A stretch of 64,000 nucleotides of DNA from Taibaiella sp. (lineage in GTDB: Bacteria; Bacteroidota; Bacteroidia; Chitinophagales; Chitinophagaceae): assembly GCA_021740995.1 (NCBI GenBank), contig JAIOYR010000003.1:53761-117760 (forward strand), read 5' to 3'. The notes under the pieces are model-generated. The model had not been told where the DNA came from, made no database searches, and saw only the letters and a program-made list of their open reading frames with translations. The position numbers were made by a program, and so were the translations under genes. Positions 22,302-31,066 of this stretch are shown here, one piece after another; the first letter of the stretch is position 1, and the number at the start of each line of letters is the position of its first letter.

Positions 22302-22309
22302 TATATTTG
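22302..22309 (+). promoter_or_regulatory. -7 box TATATTTG upstream of ribH
   Basis: Matches TAnnTTTG, 29 nt before ATG 22338; only weak -33 element. Confidence 0.5.
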
Positions 22310-22337
22310 CCTTTATCAATCAGAATTATAAAACATC

Positions 22338-22835
22338 ATGTCTCAACACAATAGTGGTTTACTGGATACGCAAGCGTTGTCAGGTCTCAAAGATGCCAGA
22401 ATAGCAGTAGTATTTACTGAATGGAATGATAAAATAGTCGGTGGGCTGATAGAAGGTTGTGAACGTATATTGCATCAGTATCAGGCCCCGGTTGTACAGA
22501 AAATTTCTGTTCCCGGTGCATTTGAGTTGCCATTTGCCTGCAGGCAGGTGTGGGAATATGGTAAGACCGGACAATACAGCCCGGAAGTCATTATTGCGTT
22601 TGGTGCAGTAATCAGGGGCGGTACTCCTCACTTTGAGTATGTGTGCAATGCTGTTACAGATGGGATTCTACAGCTCAACTTGTCTCTACCCATTCCGGTA
22701 ATATTCGGTGTGTTGACACTGGATACTGAAGCACAGGCCTATGAGCGCCTGGGTGGACCTCATGGTCACAAAGGAGAAGAAGCAGCACTGACGGCGCTTA
22801 AGATGATAAAAATGTGCAGAGACCTGAAAGGGTAG
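22338..22835 (+). CDS. ribH: 6,7-dimethyl-8-ribityllumazine synthase
   Basis: VPGAFELPFACRQ; VIIAFGAVIRGGTPHFEYVCNAVTDGILQLNLSLPIPVIFGVLTLDTEAQAYERLGGPHGHKGEEAALTALKM. Confidence 0.96.
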   Translation: MSQHNSGLLDTQALSGLKDARIAVVFTEWNDKIVGGLIEGCERILHQYQAPVVQKISVPGAFELPFACRQVWEYGKTGQYSPEVIIAFGAVIRGGTPHFEYVCNAVTDGILQLNLSLPIPVIFGVLTLDTEAQAYERLGGPHGHKGEEAALTALKMIKMCRDLKG

Positions 22836-22853
22836 TGCGTAACATCAGTAGTT

Positions 22854-23387
22854 TTACCCAAATAATTCCGCCTGCGCTGCTTTGCCGGTGTGTTTTCTTT
22901 CCAGGTCCAGTAGCCATTTTTTTCGTTGCAGCCCACCACCATATCCGGTCAGGCTGCCATTTTCACCTATCACGCGGTGGCAGGGTACTATTATAGCTAT
23001 TCCATTTTCGCCGTTGGCACCGGCTACTGCACGAATTGCTTTTTCATTGCCCAGAAATATAGATTGTTGTTTGTAAGAGCGGGTTTCGCCATAAGGAATC
23101 TGCAGCAGCCCGGTCCATACACTTTTCTGAAAAGGAGTGCCTACAAAGTGCAGCGGCAAATCAAACTCCATTCTTTGGCCCTTGAAGTATTCATTAATTT
23201 GCGCCTCCAGCAATGCAAAATATGGATGCTCTGCTTCTTCAAATTTTGCATTAAGACCGGTTTCTATGCGCTTCATGATACTGTCTATACTCCGCCTATA
23301 TTGGAAATCGAACAGGCAAATACCCGCATCAGTAGCGCCTATGCACATCATCCCTGTGGGCGTGTCAATATGTTTTAGGCATATCAT
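22854..23387 (-). CDS. Methylated-DNA--[protein]-cysteine S-methyltransferase
   Basis: GTPFQKSVWTGLLQIPYGETRSYKQQS; ANGENGIAIIVPCHRVIGENGSLTGYGGGLQRKKWLLDLE. Confidence 0.95.
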   Translation of the reverse strand: MICLKHIDTPTGMMCIGATDAGICLFDFQYRRSIDSIMKRIETGLNAKFEEAEHPYFALLEAQINEYFKGQRMEFDLPLHFVGTPFQKSVWTGLLQIPYGETRSYKQQSIFLGNEKAIRAVAGANGENGIAIIVPCHRVIGENGSLTGYGGGLQRKKWLLDLERKHTGKAAQAELFG

Positions 23388-23453
23388 TGGATGCAGAGAT
23401 ATAGTGGTATGTTACTATAAATCGAGAATAGTATAACCAAAGATATTGCTAAA

Positions 23454-25298
23454 CTAATACCCTCGTCCTTCCTGTTTTTCTATATAGTTCATGTATGCAC
23501 GATTCGCTACACGGTTGCCGCCGGGGGTAGGGTAGTTGCCGGTAAAGTACCAGTCACCCAGATTATGCGGACAGGCATCGTACAGGCCCTCCAGCGATTG
23601 ATATATTACATCTACCTCGGCTGTTACCTCCTCATGGCGCAGCATAGCAGCTATCTTTTTGCTTACCTCCTCCGGTGTAAATGGCTCATAAATAGCTTTT
23701 ACAAAGTTTTCCGAATCCAGTGTGCCTTTTGTTTCTGCATCCTTACACAGTTGGTATACCTCCTGCAGCGTGTTTCCCAATCCTCTGTCGGCAAGCAAGC
23801 TCACTGCTGCCTGAAAGGCAATGAAGTCGCCCATGCGGCTCATGTCTATGCCATAGCAATCAGGGTAGCGTATTTGTGGAGCCGATGAAACTACAATTAT
23901 TCGTTTTGGACCCAGTCTGTTCAGCATTTTTATGATGCTTTCTTTCAGAGTAGTTCCACGCACTATAGAATCATCTATGACCACCAGTGTGTCTACACCG
24001 CGCTCCACGGTGCCGTAGGTAATATCATATACGTGTTGCACCATCTCATTGCGCGATGCATCTTCGGTGATAAAGGTGCGCAATTTCACATCCTTTATAG
24101 CTATTTTTTCTATACGCACCCTGCGGTACACAAGTTCCCGCATTTCCTCTTCCGGCATATTGGGTTTGGCAAGTATGCGTCGTATCTGTATGTCTTTCAG
24201 ATAGTCTTCAAGCCCTTTTATAAGCCCATAAAACGCTGTTTCCGCAGTGTTCGGTATAAAAGATACTATTGTATGCCGCAGATGATTGTCGAGAGCGGCA
24301 AGCACTCTTCCTGCCAGGTTTCTGCCCAGGGCCATTCGCTCCCTGTATATATCCGGGTCGCTGCCGCGGCTAAAGTATATTCGTTCAAAACTACAGGCTG
24401 TCAGTTTTCTGGCGGGAAGTATTTCGGTATTGGTAACCATACCTGCTGCATTTACTATCAGTGCATGTCCGGGTTGCAGTTTGTGAATGTCTGCCTGAGC
24501 TACATTGAAAGTAGTCATTATTGCTGCCCTTTCAGATGCAGCTACCACTACCTCATCGCTCTGGTAATAATAGCAGGGTCTGATGCCGTTAGGGTCGCGC
24601 ATTACAAAGCTGTCACCATTGCCTATAAGTCCGCAGAAAACATAGCCTCCGTCAAAGTGTGCTGTTGCCTGTTTAAGAATGCCTTCAATATTAAGGGAAG
24701 CAGGGTTGGTGTCGTCTGCCATACACAGATAGTAGTGTATCGTTTCTATCATAGCGCCCAGATCGCTTTCGCGCAGGGTGTTATTGGGGTGTTGTCCCAG
24801 CCTTGCAAAGAGTTCGTCGGTATTTACCAGATTGAAGTTGCCCGCCATGGTAAGGCTGCGGGTAGGGTTCATATGTGGTTTTACGAATGGGTGACAGAAT
24901 TCAACATTGTTTTTGCCCTGTGTGCCATAACGCAAATGCCCCATCAATATTTCGCCCATGAAGCGCATATAGCCCTTCATCAGCCCCGGGTGTTGCAAAA
25001 TCTCGGGATACATTTTTTCCAGATCACCTACCTCCTGGCTAATGTTCTGAAAAATCTGAGCTATTGCCTGTGCACCACCTACGCGCAGCCGCTGCATGAA
25101 CTGGTGCCCCGGTTCGGTATTGAGCTTTACAGTAGCTATGCCGGCACCATCCTGACCACGGTTGTGCTGCTTTTCCATAAGCAGATACAACTTGTTGAGC
25201 CCAAAAAATGCAGAGCCGTATTTCTGGTGGTAGTAGGAGAGCGGTTTCAGTAGGCGGATGTAGGCAAGGCCACATTCGTGCTTTAGTGCGTCAGACAT
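23454..25298 (-). CDS. purF: Amidophosphoribosyltransferase (class II GATase, Bacteroidota-type)
   Basis: HECGLAYIRLLKP propeptide/nucleophile region; HNRGQDGAGIA; TLVVIDDSIVRGTTLKESI PRPP loop. Confidence 0.93.
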   Translation of the reverse strand: MSDALKHECGLAYIRLLKPLSYYHQKYGSAFFGLNKLYLLMEKQHNRGQDGAGIATVKLNTEPGHQFMQRLRVGGAQAIAQIFQNISQEVGDLEKMYPEILQHPGLMKGYMRFMGEILMGHLRYGTQGKNNVEFCHPFVKPHMNPTRSLTMAGNFNLVNTDELFARLGQHPNNTLRESDLGAMIETIHYYLCMADDTNPASLNIEGILKQATAHFDGGYVFCGLIGNGDSFVMRDPNGIRPCYYYQSDEVVVAASERAAIMTTFNVAQADIHKLQPGHALIVNAAGMVTNTEILPARKLTACSFERIYFSRGSDPDIYRERMALGRNLAGRVLAALDNHLRHTIVSFIPNTAETAFYGLIKGLEDYLKDIQIRRILAKPNMPEEEMRELVYRRVRIEKIAIKDVKLRTFITEDASRNEMVQHVYDITYGTVERGVDTLVVIDDSIVRGTTLKESIIKMLNRLGPKRIIVVSSAPQIRYPDCYGIDMSRMGDFIAFQAAVSLLADRGLGNTLQEVYQLCKDAETKGTLDSENFVKAIYEPFTPEEVSKKIAAMLRHEEVTAEVDVIYQSLEGLYDACPHNLGDWYFTGNYPTPGGNRVANRAYMNYIEKQEGRGY

Positions 25299-25410
25299 GA
25301 GATGTCAAAGATACGCTGTTTTATGAAATTGCTAAATTGTCAATGGCGCAGAATTGACAATTTGAGCATAAAATATTGTAAATCTTAGTGGTTAATGTAT
25401 ACCCAAAAAA

Positions 25411-25440
25411 AATACCGCCATTTCTGACGGTATTCTTTTA
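25411..25440 (-). terminator. Rho-independent terminator for 25457..26071
   Basis: On minus strand AATACCG-TCAGAAATGG-CGGTATT followed by T-tract. Confidence 0.75.
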
Positions 25441-25456
25441 TGAATATTTATTTATT

Positions 25457-26071
25457 TTATGATTTGCGCTTAATGCTGCAGCCTATTGATTTTGTGGTAC
25501 TGGGATTTACTTCCCTGCCTGCCAATACTGCGTCAATAGCATCATTTATATATGTTATTTTTGCACTTCCAGGATTGCCCGGATTGTCATTCATTGCGCC
25601 TTTATACGCCAGTTTATTGTTGTTGGTAAAAAGGAATACTTCAGGAGTATGATTTGCACCAAAAGCATCTGCTAATTGTGAATTAACATCGGTAAGATAA
25701 GGTACTGTATATCCTTGCTTTGCGGCATATGCTTTCATGGCTTCAAACGAATCATCACCCTCGCGTTTAGCCTCATTTGAGTTGATGATAACCACACCCA
25801 CATTGTGTGCTTTAGCATACCTGATAGTGTTGAGTATGGTAGATTCGTTCTTTACCACAAAAGGACAAGTATTGCAGGAAAATATTACCAGCAACCCGTT
25901 TTTGTCGGCACTTTTGTAATAGGGCACCAACGAACCATCAGTAGCACTGAGCATTTCTGTGCCTACCCTTGGTAGCATAGCTCCGGGCTCAAGTTTTGCT
26001 TGTTGGGCATAGCTTATGCCTGAAGAAAGTGTAATAATAGATGCTGCAATAGCGAGAATAGTGTTTTTCAT
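25457..26071 (-). CDS. Thioredoxin-fold redoxin/AhpC-TSA-like exported protein
   Basis: Signal peptide; LLVIFSCNTCPFVVKNE; DAFGANHTPEVFLFTNNNKLAYKGAMNDNPGNPGSAKI. Confidence 0.88.
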   Translation of the reverse strand: MKNTILAIAASIITLSSGISYAQQAKLEPGAMLPRVGTEMLSATDGSLVPYYKSADKNGLLVIFSCNTCPFVVKNESTILNTIRYAKAHNVGVVIINSNEAKREGDDSFEAMKAYAAKQGYTVPYLTDVNSQLADAFGANHTPEVFLFTNNNKLAYKGAMNDNPGNPGSAKITYINDAIDAVLAGREVNPSTTKSIGCSIKRKS

Positions 26072-26297
26072 TTTTTTTTAAGTAAAGTTAGTTAATGCTT
26101 ATTATTTTTTATAACAAATTTTCATGTTTCCCCTGGTGGCAAAGCGGTAGTTTTTCGGATTGTACCTATATACACTTTATTTGTTTTCTTCGCTTTGATC
26201 ACTTTTTTTTTCCTTTTTTTTGTCCTTATTTCTCTCCCGTTATGTTGGCAAAATCAATACGCTAATCACAAATCTAAGCCATTTCGGTAAATCTACA

Positions 26298-27677
26298 CTA
26301 CTTCCTTTCAAGCGAAATGGTCTCATCTCCATCCTGATAGGGCAAATAAGTAATTATAAACTGAAACATCTCGTCTGTCGCCTTCATACTACCATTGTTA
26401 TCAGATACTCTACGTGGAGGGCTGAAGGGGTTGTTCATGTTTTTTCTGGTGTTATCATAAACTCCTTCTGCAATAATCACACTGCCCTTCGGTATTTTTA
26501 TCATTCGCTTAAAGGTGTAAAAATACTGCCAGTTAAAATCCCATCGTGGAATTGATATAAGTCTTATGGTATCACCGTTAGGTTTCAGTGCATAGCCTTT
26601 GAAGCTCTTGCCCAGCAGGTGCATGTGCGGGTTAATAGTAAGTATGGAGATGTCAGTAGGGACGGTAAATCTGCTGTAAACCTGTTTTACCGTATTGGGC
26701 TCTATTATCAGGTCTGGCTCCACGGGTACTACACCATGTGTGCCAAGTTGAAATTCCTGTACTGGTCTTCCGGGGGGTGTTTTCGCGAAAAAAATATTGA
26801 TATAAGAGCTGTCAAGTACATTTTCTTTATTGGTGAAGCCATAATGAAGGTCATTAAGTAAAAACGCACCTTTTTTGGGTAGTTTGTAACCTCCCAGCCC
26901 TTCGGGATATAGCTGCCCAAACACCCCTGGCAGGTAATTGACCACCGATTTCTGCAAAACCGGATAAGAGCCGTCATCATTGGGCAACCCCAGCCGCTGG
27001 TAGGCCTGCAGCAGTGTGGCAGTGTCTGCGGCCATGTCTACAATCTGTTCTCCGGCATACACATCGGTTTTCATGCCGGCAGCATATTTTACCATATCGC
27101 CGTTTACATGATGCACTACATTATTTCTGCCCGGCATAAATTCTATTACACTGGCAAAAGTATCTGCAGGCAACTCAAAAGGTACTTTTACCAGCAGGAA
27201 CCTGTCCGTACTGTTTGCCGGCAGCAGGTATGGCTGCACTGGTATTCTCATGTCAGGAGTGCCTATTTCTGAGCCGGTAGGGTAGCGAGGTATTGCCGGC
27301 AGCTTATCTGCAGGGCCCATAAGTGTGCCGTCTTTTACCCACTTTTCAAGCATTTGTATATCTCTTTCTGATAGTATCCGCTGTCCTGTAAACTCTGTAT
27401 AATGAGGGTCTGCCGGCCATGGAGGCATTATGCGCTCACGGGTTACAAAGGCATTTGCTGATGCATATTTTTTTGCCGACTCATAAGTTACAAGTGGGAA
27501 ATGTGCACTTCCTTCTGCCCTGTGGCAAATGGTACAGTTGTTATATAGAATGGGTGCTACATGCTCTGTAAAAGTAACTGTAGAAGGTAGTCTATTCTCG
27601 TTGTTGCACGAGAGGTGAACCAGTGATATTATTACACCCGCTATTATACCTGCAATCCCCAGTTTGCCGCTGTACAT
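26298..27677 (-). CDS. Heme c (CxxCH) plus copper type II ascorbate-dependent monooxygenase-like protein
   Basis: ILYNNCTICHRAEGSAHFPLVTY; RERIMPPWPADPHYTEFTGQRILSERDIQMLEKWVKDGT; later INPHMHLLGKSFKGYA. Confidence 0.82.
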   Translation of the reverse strand: MYSGKLGIAGIIAGVIISLVHLSCNNENRLPSTVTFTEHVAPILYNNCTICHRAEGSAHFPLVTYESAKKYASANAFVTRERIMPPWPADPHYTEFTGQRILSERDIQMLEKWVKDGTLMGPADKLPAIPRYPTGSEIGTPDMRIPVQPYLLPANSTDRFLLVKVPFELPADTFASVIEFMPGRNNVVHHVNGDMVKYAAGMKTDVYAGEQIVDMAADTATLLQAYQRLGLPNDDGSYPVLQKSVVNYLPGVFGQLYPEGLGGYKLPKKGAFLLNDLHYGFTNKENVLDSSYINIFFAKTPPGRPVQEFQLGTHGVVPVEPDLIIEPNTVKQVYSRFTVPTDISILTINPHMHLLGKSFKGYALKPNGDTIRLISIPRWDFNWQYFYTFKRMIKIPKGSVIIAEGVYDNTRKNMNNPFSPPRRVSDNNGSMKATDEMFQFIITYLPYQDGDETISLERK

Positions 27678-27884
27678 TTTATTGGACTTTTCTTTTTGTT
27701 TATTTCTTTGGCAATATACTCAGGAACGTTGAATCTGCCTTTTTTAAGGTTCATTTTTACCGGAATATTTCCCCAGTATATCTGCAAGGTTACATCGGGG
27801 TTAAGATATAGTTTAGCCTCTGCAGAAGCGAATTTGACTGCTTACATTGCGTATGTATTTTAAAACAATCTAAAAAACAATTTT

Positions 27885-28142
27885 ATGGAAAACACATTCG
27901 AAACAGAAGTAATCGACACGCCTGTGCTTGCCACAGAAGAGCAGGAATCTGCTGAAGTTATTGCATCTTCTATTGAAGAAGAAACAACAGACGAGTTGGA
28001 AATAAATGAAGAAGCGGACGATGCTGAATCAGAGGAATCAGAAGAAGATTCGGAAATTGTTGATGAAACAGAAGAATTAGATGAAGAAATTGTTGTTGAT
28101 GAAGACGAAGAAAACGCAACAGGCGCAAGCGAAGAAGATTAA
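27885..28142 (+). CDS. Highly acidic hypothetical protein (85 aa)
   Basis: ATG-initiated ORF followed by a strong terminator; about 40 of 85 residues are D/E and none are K/R/H. Confidence 0.7.
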   Translation: MENTFETEVIDTPVLATEEQESAEVIASSIEEETTDELEINEEADDAESEESEEDSEIVDETEELDEEIVVDEDEENATGASEED

Positions 28143-28163
28143 TTCCGGTATCCTAGCAAAGTG

Positions 28164-28205
28164 AAGCAGGTAATTGTATCACACGATTACCTGCTTTTCT
28201 TTTTA
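28164..28205 (+). terminator. Rho-independent terminator
   Basis: AAGCAGGTAATTGT-ATCAC-ACGATTACCTGCTT plus T-rich tail. Confidence 0.9.
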
Positions 28206-28330
28206 TGCCTTTGGTTTGTTCTAATGAAGGAAGTACACTTCAATTGTAGGTAAAGTATTATTTTGCAGTCTTCTTATACTGTACATAATGGGATGATTGC
28301 ACTAAATGCGATTCCTGCAAAATACCAGCT

Positions 28331-28939
28331 ATGCTAGATGAAATATTAAAGATTGCCAACCAGTATGATGAAGGACTGGCCACTGTTCAAAGCAGACGGG
28401 AGCACTGGCTCGAAAAATATATTGTGCTTCGGGATCATCTGAAGGAACTGGCACAATATCTGAATGATAATGCCCGCTACAAACAAGGTTTTTTTGTAGA
28501 TACGCTGCACGCTTTCAATGAAGCTATAAAAGGCACCAGCAATCGCATGCCCTCTGTGTCTTTTCGCTCAGGCGCTATGCCTATGCTCGTAACATTCAGA
28601 AACAGTATGGGTGAAAAATCTTCTTATTCTGAGGAGGGATTTATTATTTCTTTTACGCCTACAATTACAGGGCAGATTGTAGTGTTGTTACAACCTCACT
28701 ATAGCGAATTGGATAGCGAAAAGCCCGGCTATAGTACGCTGGCAATCATAGAAGAGCCCGGACAAATTACAACTGCTATTGTTGATGAGATAATAGCCAG
28801 AGGTATGGAAGCTGCATATTTTTCGAGCTTTACCGGCATGGGGCGGCCGCCTGAAGAGGAAGAGCAAAATGATAGCAAACCACTGCCACGCAACCCAATA
28901 GGATTTAAACGTTATGACACTACTGAAAAAATTAAATAA
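28331..28939 (+). CDS. Hypothetical protein
   Basis: 202-aa ORF, 26-nt overlap with the downstream lipoprotein gene suggests co-transcription. Confidence 0.7.
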   Translation: MLDEILKIANQYDEGLATVQSRREHWLEKYIVLRDHLKELAQYLNDNARYKQGFFVDTLHAFNEAIKGTSNRMPSVSFRSGAMPMLVTFRNSMGEKSSYSEEGFIISFTPTITGQIVVLLQPHYSELDSEKPGYSTLAIIEEPGQITTAIVDEIIARGMEAAYFSSFTGMGRPPEEEEQNDSKPLPRNPIGFKRYDTTEKIK

Positions 28940-29753
28940 GTTGGCAATCCTGCTTACTATCCTTGCTGCAGCCGGCTGCAATGATGCACCTGTGGCTGAA
29001 AGCACCAAAGCCACGGAGACTCCCAATGATGTGTTGGTACCATCTGTAATCAGCTACAATATCGTGAATCAATATCCTCATGACCCGGCTGCATTCACAG
29101 AGGGTCTTGAATATAAAGATGGTTTCCTGTACGAAGGCACAGGGCAGTATGGAGTGTCTGAGATACGAAAGGTAGAGCTGGCTACCGGGAAAGTAGTGCT
29201 GTCTAACAAAATGGACAAAAGGTTTTTTGGGGAGGGTATAACTATACTCAACGATAAAATATACCAGCTCACTTATCGCGAGGGTAAAGGGTTTATTTAT
29301 AATCTTGCTACACTAAAACAGGAATCCGGCTTCCCTTTTCATACGCAAGAGGGATGGGGTATGACCAACAATGGTACACACCTTATCTTTTGTGATGGTG
29401 GCAGTTCTCTTTATTTTAAAGACCCTGCTACTGCTACAATTGTTAAGCAGCTATCTGTTACAGATGAGCGTGGACCCGTGATGCAGATAAACGAGCTGGA
29501 AATGATAAAGGGCTACATATATGCTAATCAGTGGCAGGCAGATGTGATACTGAAGATAGACACCACCACCGGCAAGGTTGTAGCACGAGCTGACCTCAGC
29601 AGTATTCGCCAGCAGGCAGGTATTCCTCAATCATCTGGCAGGGATGGCGCACCAGAAGTGCTCAATGGCATAGCCTATGATGCAGCCCAAAACCGCATTT
29701 TTATTACCGGCAAAAACTGGCCAAAGCTATTTGAGATAACGCTTGATAACTGA
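28914..29753 (+). CDS. Glutaminyl-peptide cyclotransferase-like lipoprotein
   Basis: Lipobox LAAAGC; YPHDPAAFTEGLEYKDGFLYEGTGQYGVSEIRKVELATGKVV; NELEMIKGYIYANQWQADVILKID; NGIAYDAAQNRIFITGKNWPKLFEI. Confidence 0.93.
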   Translation: MTLLKKLNKLAILLTILAAAGCNDAPVAESTKATETPNDVLVPSVISYNIVNQYPHDPAAFTEGLEYKDGFLYEGTGQYGVSEIRKVELATGKVVLSNKMDKRFFGEGITILNDKIYQLTYREGKGFIYNLATLKQESGFPFHTQEGWGMTNNGTHLIFCDGGSSLYFKDPATATIVKQLSVTDERGPVMQINELEMIKGYIYANQWQADVILKIDTTTGKVVARADLSSIRQQAGIPQSSGRDGAPEVLNGIAYDAAQNRIFITGKNWPKLFEITLDN

Positions 29754-29845
29754 TTATCTTGAGTCGGGCAAAAGCGGCAATCAAAATGCTAAAAAAAATA
29801 TTTAGTCTATATTTCAAAACATTTTCCTTTTTCAAAAAATCGCCC

Positions 29846-29853
29846 TATATTTG
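29846..29853 (+). promoter_or_regulatory. -7 box TATATTTG upstream of tRNA-Asp
   Basis: TAnnTTTG match with T-rich -33 region (TTTTC) at about 19-nt spacing. Confidence 0.6.
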
Positions 29854-29939
29854 CACCCCGAACCGAGAGGAAGTATAGTTCAACTATATGGAATGAGTTC
29901 AGGCTAGTTGAGTAAAAGCAGTTCTTTTATATAGTTTTT

Positions 29940-30013
29940 GGATTGGTAGTTCAGTTGGTTAGAATGCCGCCCTGTCACGGCGGAGGTCGCGGGTTCGAGT
30001 CCCGTCCAGTCCG
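29940..30013 (+). tRNA. tRNA-Asp (anticodon GTC)
   Basis: Cloverleaf: acceptor GGATTGG/CCAGTCC, anticodon loop CCTGTCACG, T-loop GGGTTCGAGTCCC. Confidence 0.97.
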
Positions 30014-30028
30014 CAGAAAAAATGAATT

Positions 30029-30066
30029 CCCCCTGTAGAATCAATACTCTTCAGGGGGTTTTTGTT
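30029..30066 (+). terminator. Terminator downstream of tRNA-Asp
   Basis: CCCCCTG...CAGGGGG followed by TTTTTG. Confidence 0.85.
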
Positions 30067-30288
30067 TGTAGGTACAACATAGGTACAACAATTTCGGAGG
30101 CTGTAGCTACCAGCCCCTTGCCTGATCAATCAGATATACATGTTGTTTGCCAAGTAAAATGTTTTAATTTCATGCCTGTAAACCCACCACCATACCCTGG
30201 CTACCCTTTCAATTATCATTTACGTTATACTATAGATATTTATCTGCATTGAATACGGCATTGGTCTATATATGTAAAACAGATTAAT

Positions 30289-30438
30289 ATGAAGCGACTG
30301 CTACTTATTGTATACTTACTTGTATTTGGTTACTGCGCCGGTGGGCAGACCCCTCAAAGCATCTCCTATCAGGCAGTGGCAAGAGATAGTAGCGTAGAAG
30401 TAGTTTTAATTGCTTGTTTTTCATACGAAGAGATTTAA
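30289..30438 (+). pseudogene. 5' remnant of a Bacteroidota secreted/tail-fibre-like protein
   Basis: ATG ORF MKRLLLIVYLLVFGYCAGGQTPQSISYQAVARDSSVEVVLIACFSYEEI*: signal peptide + PQsIsYQAVARD start, then abrupt loss of similarity. Confidence 0.7.
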
Positions 30439-30876
30439 TGGTTTTTTTGAAGTTCCTTTTGGCTGTGAGGCAATCAATTCTTTCACATTGAGTATCTTTT
30501 TTATTACAACAGCAATTTGTTCCTCCTCCAGTTTGTTGCTTTTTATTATGTAGTCAAATGCACCATATTTAAGTGCGTCTGTTGTTACTTTCATACTTGT
30601 CTGGCCCGATAAATACACGAGATATATCTTTGGATTGAAGTGCTTTATTTTCTTTAGTGTTTCCAGTCCGTCTATTGGAGTCATTTGGTGGTCCAGCAAA
30701 ATGATATCCGGGTTTTCAATAAGGCGATTAATGCATTCTTGCCCATTAGCGATCATTTTAATTTTTTCAAATCCCATGTTTAGTAGATACTGCTTGTAAA
30801 GTGCTCTGTAAATAGGATCATCGTCTACTACAAATACGGTAAGCTCTTTTTTTGAAATCATTTTTCTCTTTTTCAT
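30421..30876 (-). CDS. Single-domain response regulator (receiver)
   Basis: VFVVDDDPIYRALYKQYL, DIILLDHQMTPIDGLETL, VYLSGQ, GAFDYIIKSNKLEE. Confidence 0.92.
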   Translation of the reverse strand: MKKRKMISKKELTVFVVDDDPIYRALYKQYLLNMGFEKIKMIANGQECINRLIENPDIILLDHQMTPIDGLETLKKIKHFNPKIYLVYLSGQTSMKVTTDALKYGAFDYIIKSNKLEEEQIAVVIKKILNVKELIASQPKGTSKKPLNLFV

Positions 30877-31066
30877 GTTAATGCCATTTATGTGCCAAAT
30901 TTATAAGTATTTGATAATCAATAGTATAGGAGTTTGCTATTTGTGCATGTTTGTTCAATATGCGAAATGTATTCTCATAATTGGATTATCTTAAAAATGG
31001 GGGAAATGATTCCGAAATTTTCTAAATTTGTTTGTTTTATTCCAAAAATGGAAAAAAGTTCTAAAA

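Noticed and set aside
24033-25253. 406-aa + strand ORF
   Set aside because: Fully antisense to purF, and the translation is compositionally odd (Cys/Tyr/His-rich). The purF reading is strongly supported.
23454-25298. PurF lacking an N-terminal MCG start
   Set aside because: The sequence has a short propeptide-like leader before ECGLAY, as in processed class II amidotransferases, so it is not evidence of degeneration.
30022-30252. 76-aa ORF after tRNA-Asp
   Set aside because: Starts inside the tRNA terminator hairpin and includes the 11-bp tandem duplication; no recognisable domain.
30877-31066. Sigma54 promoter (TGGCAC-N5-TTGC) upstream of the H-NOX operon
   Set aside because: Visual scan found no convincing -24/-12 element here or upstream of the giant gene, so the regulator's targets remain unassigned.
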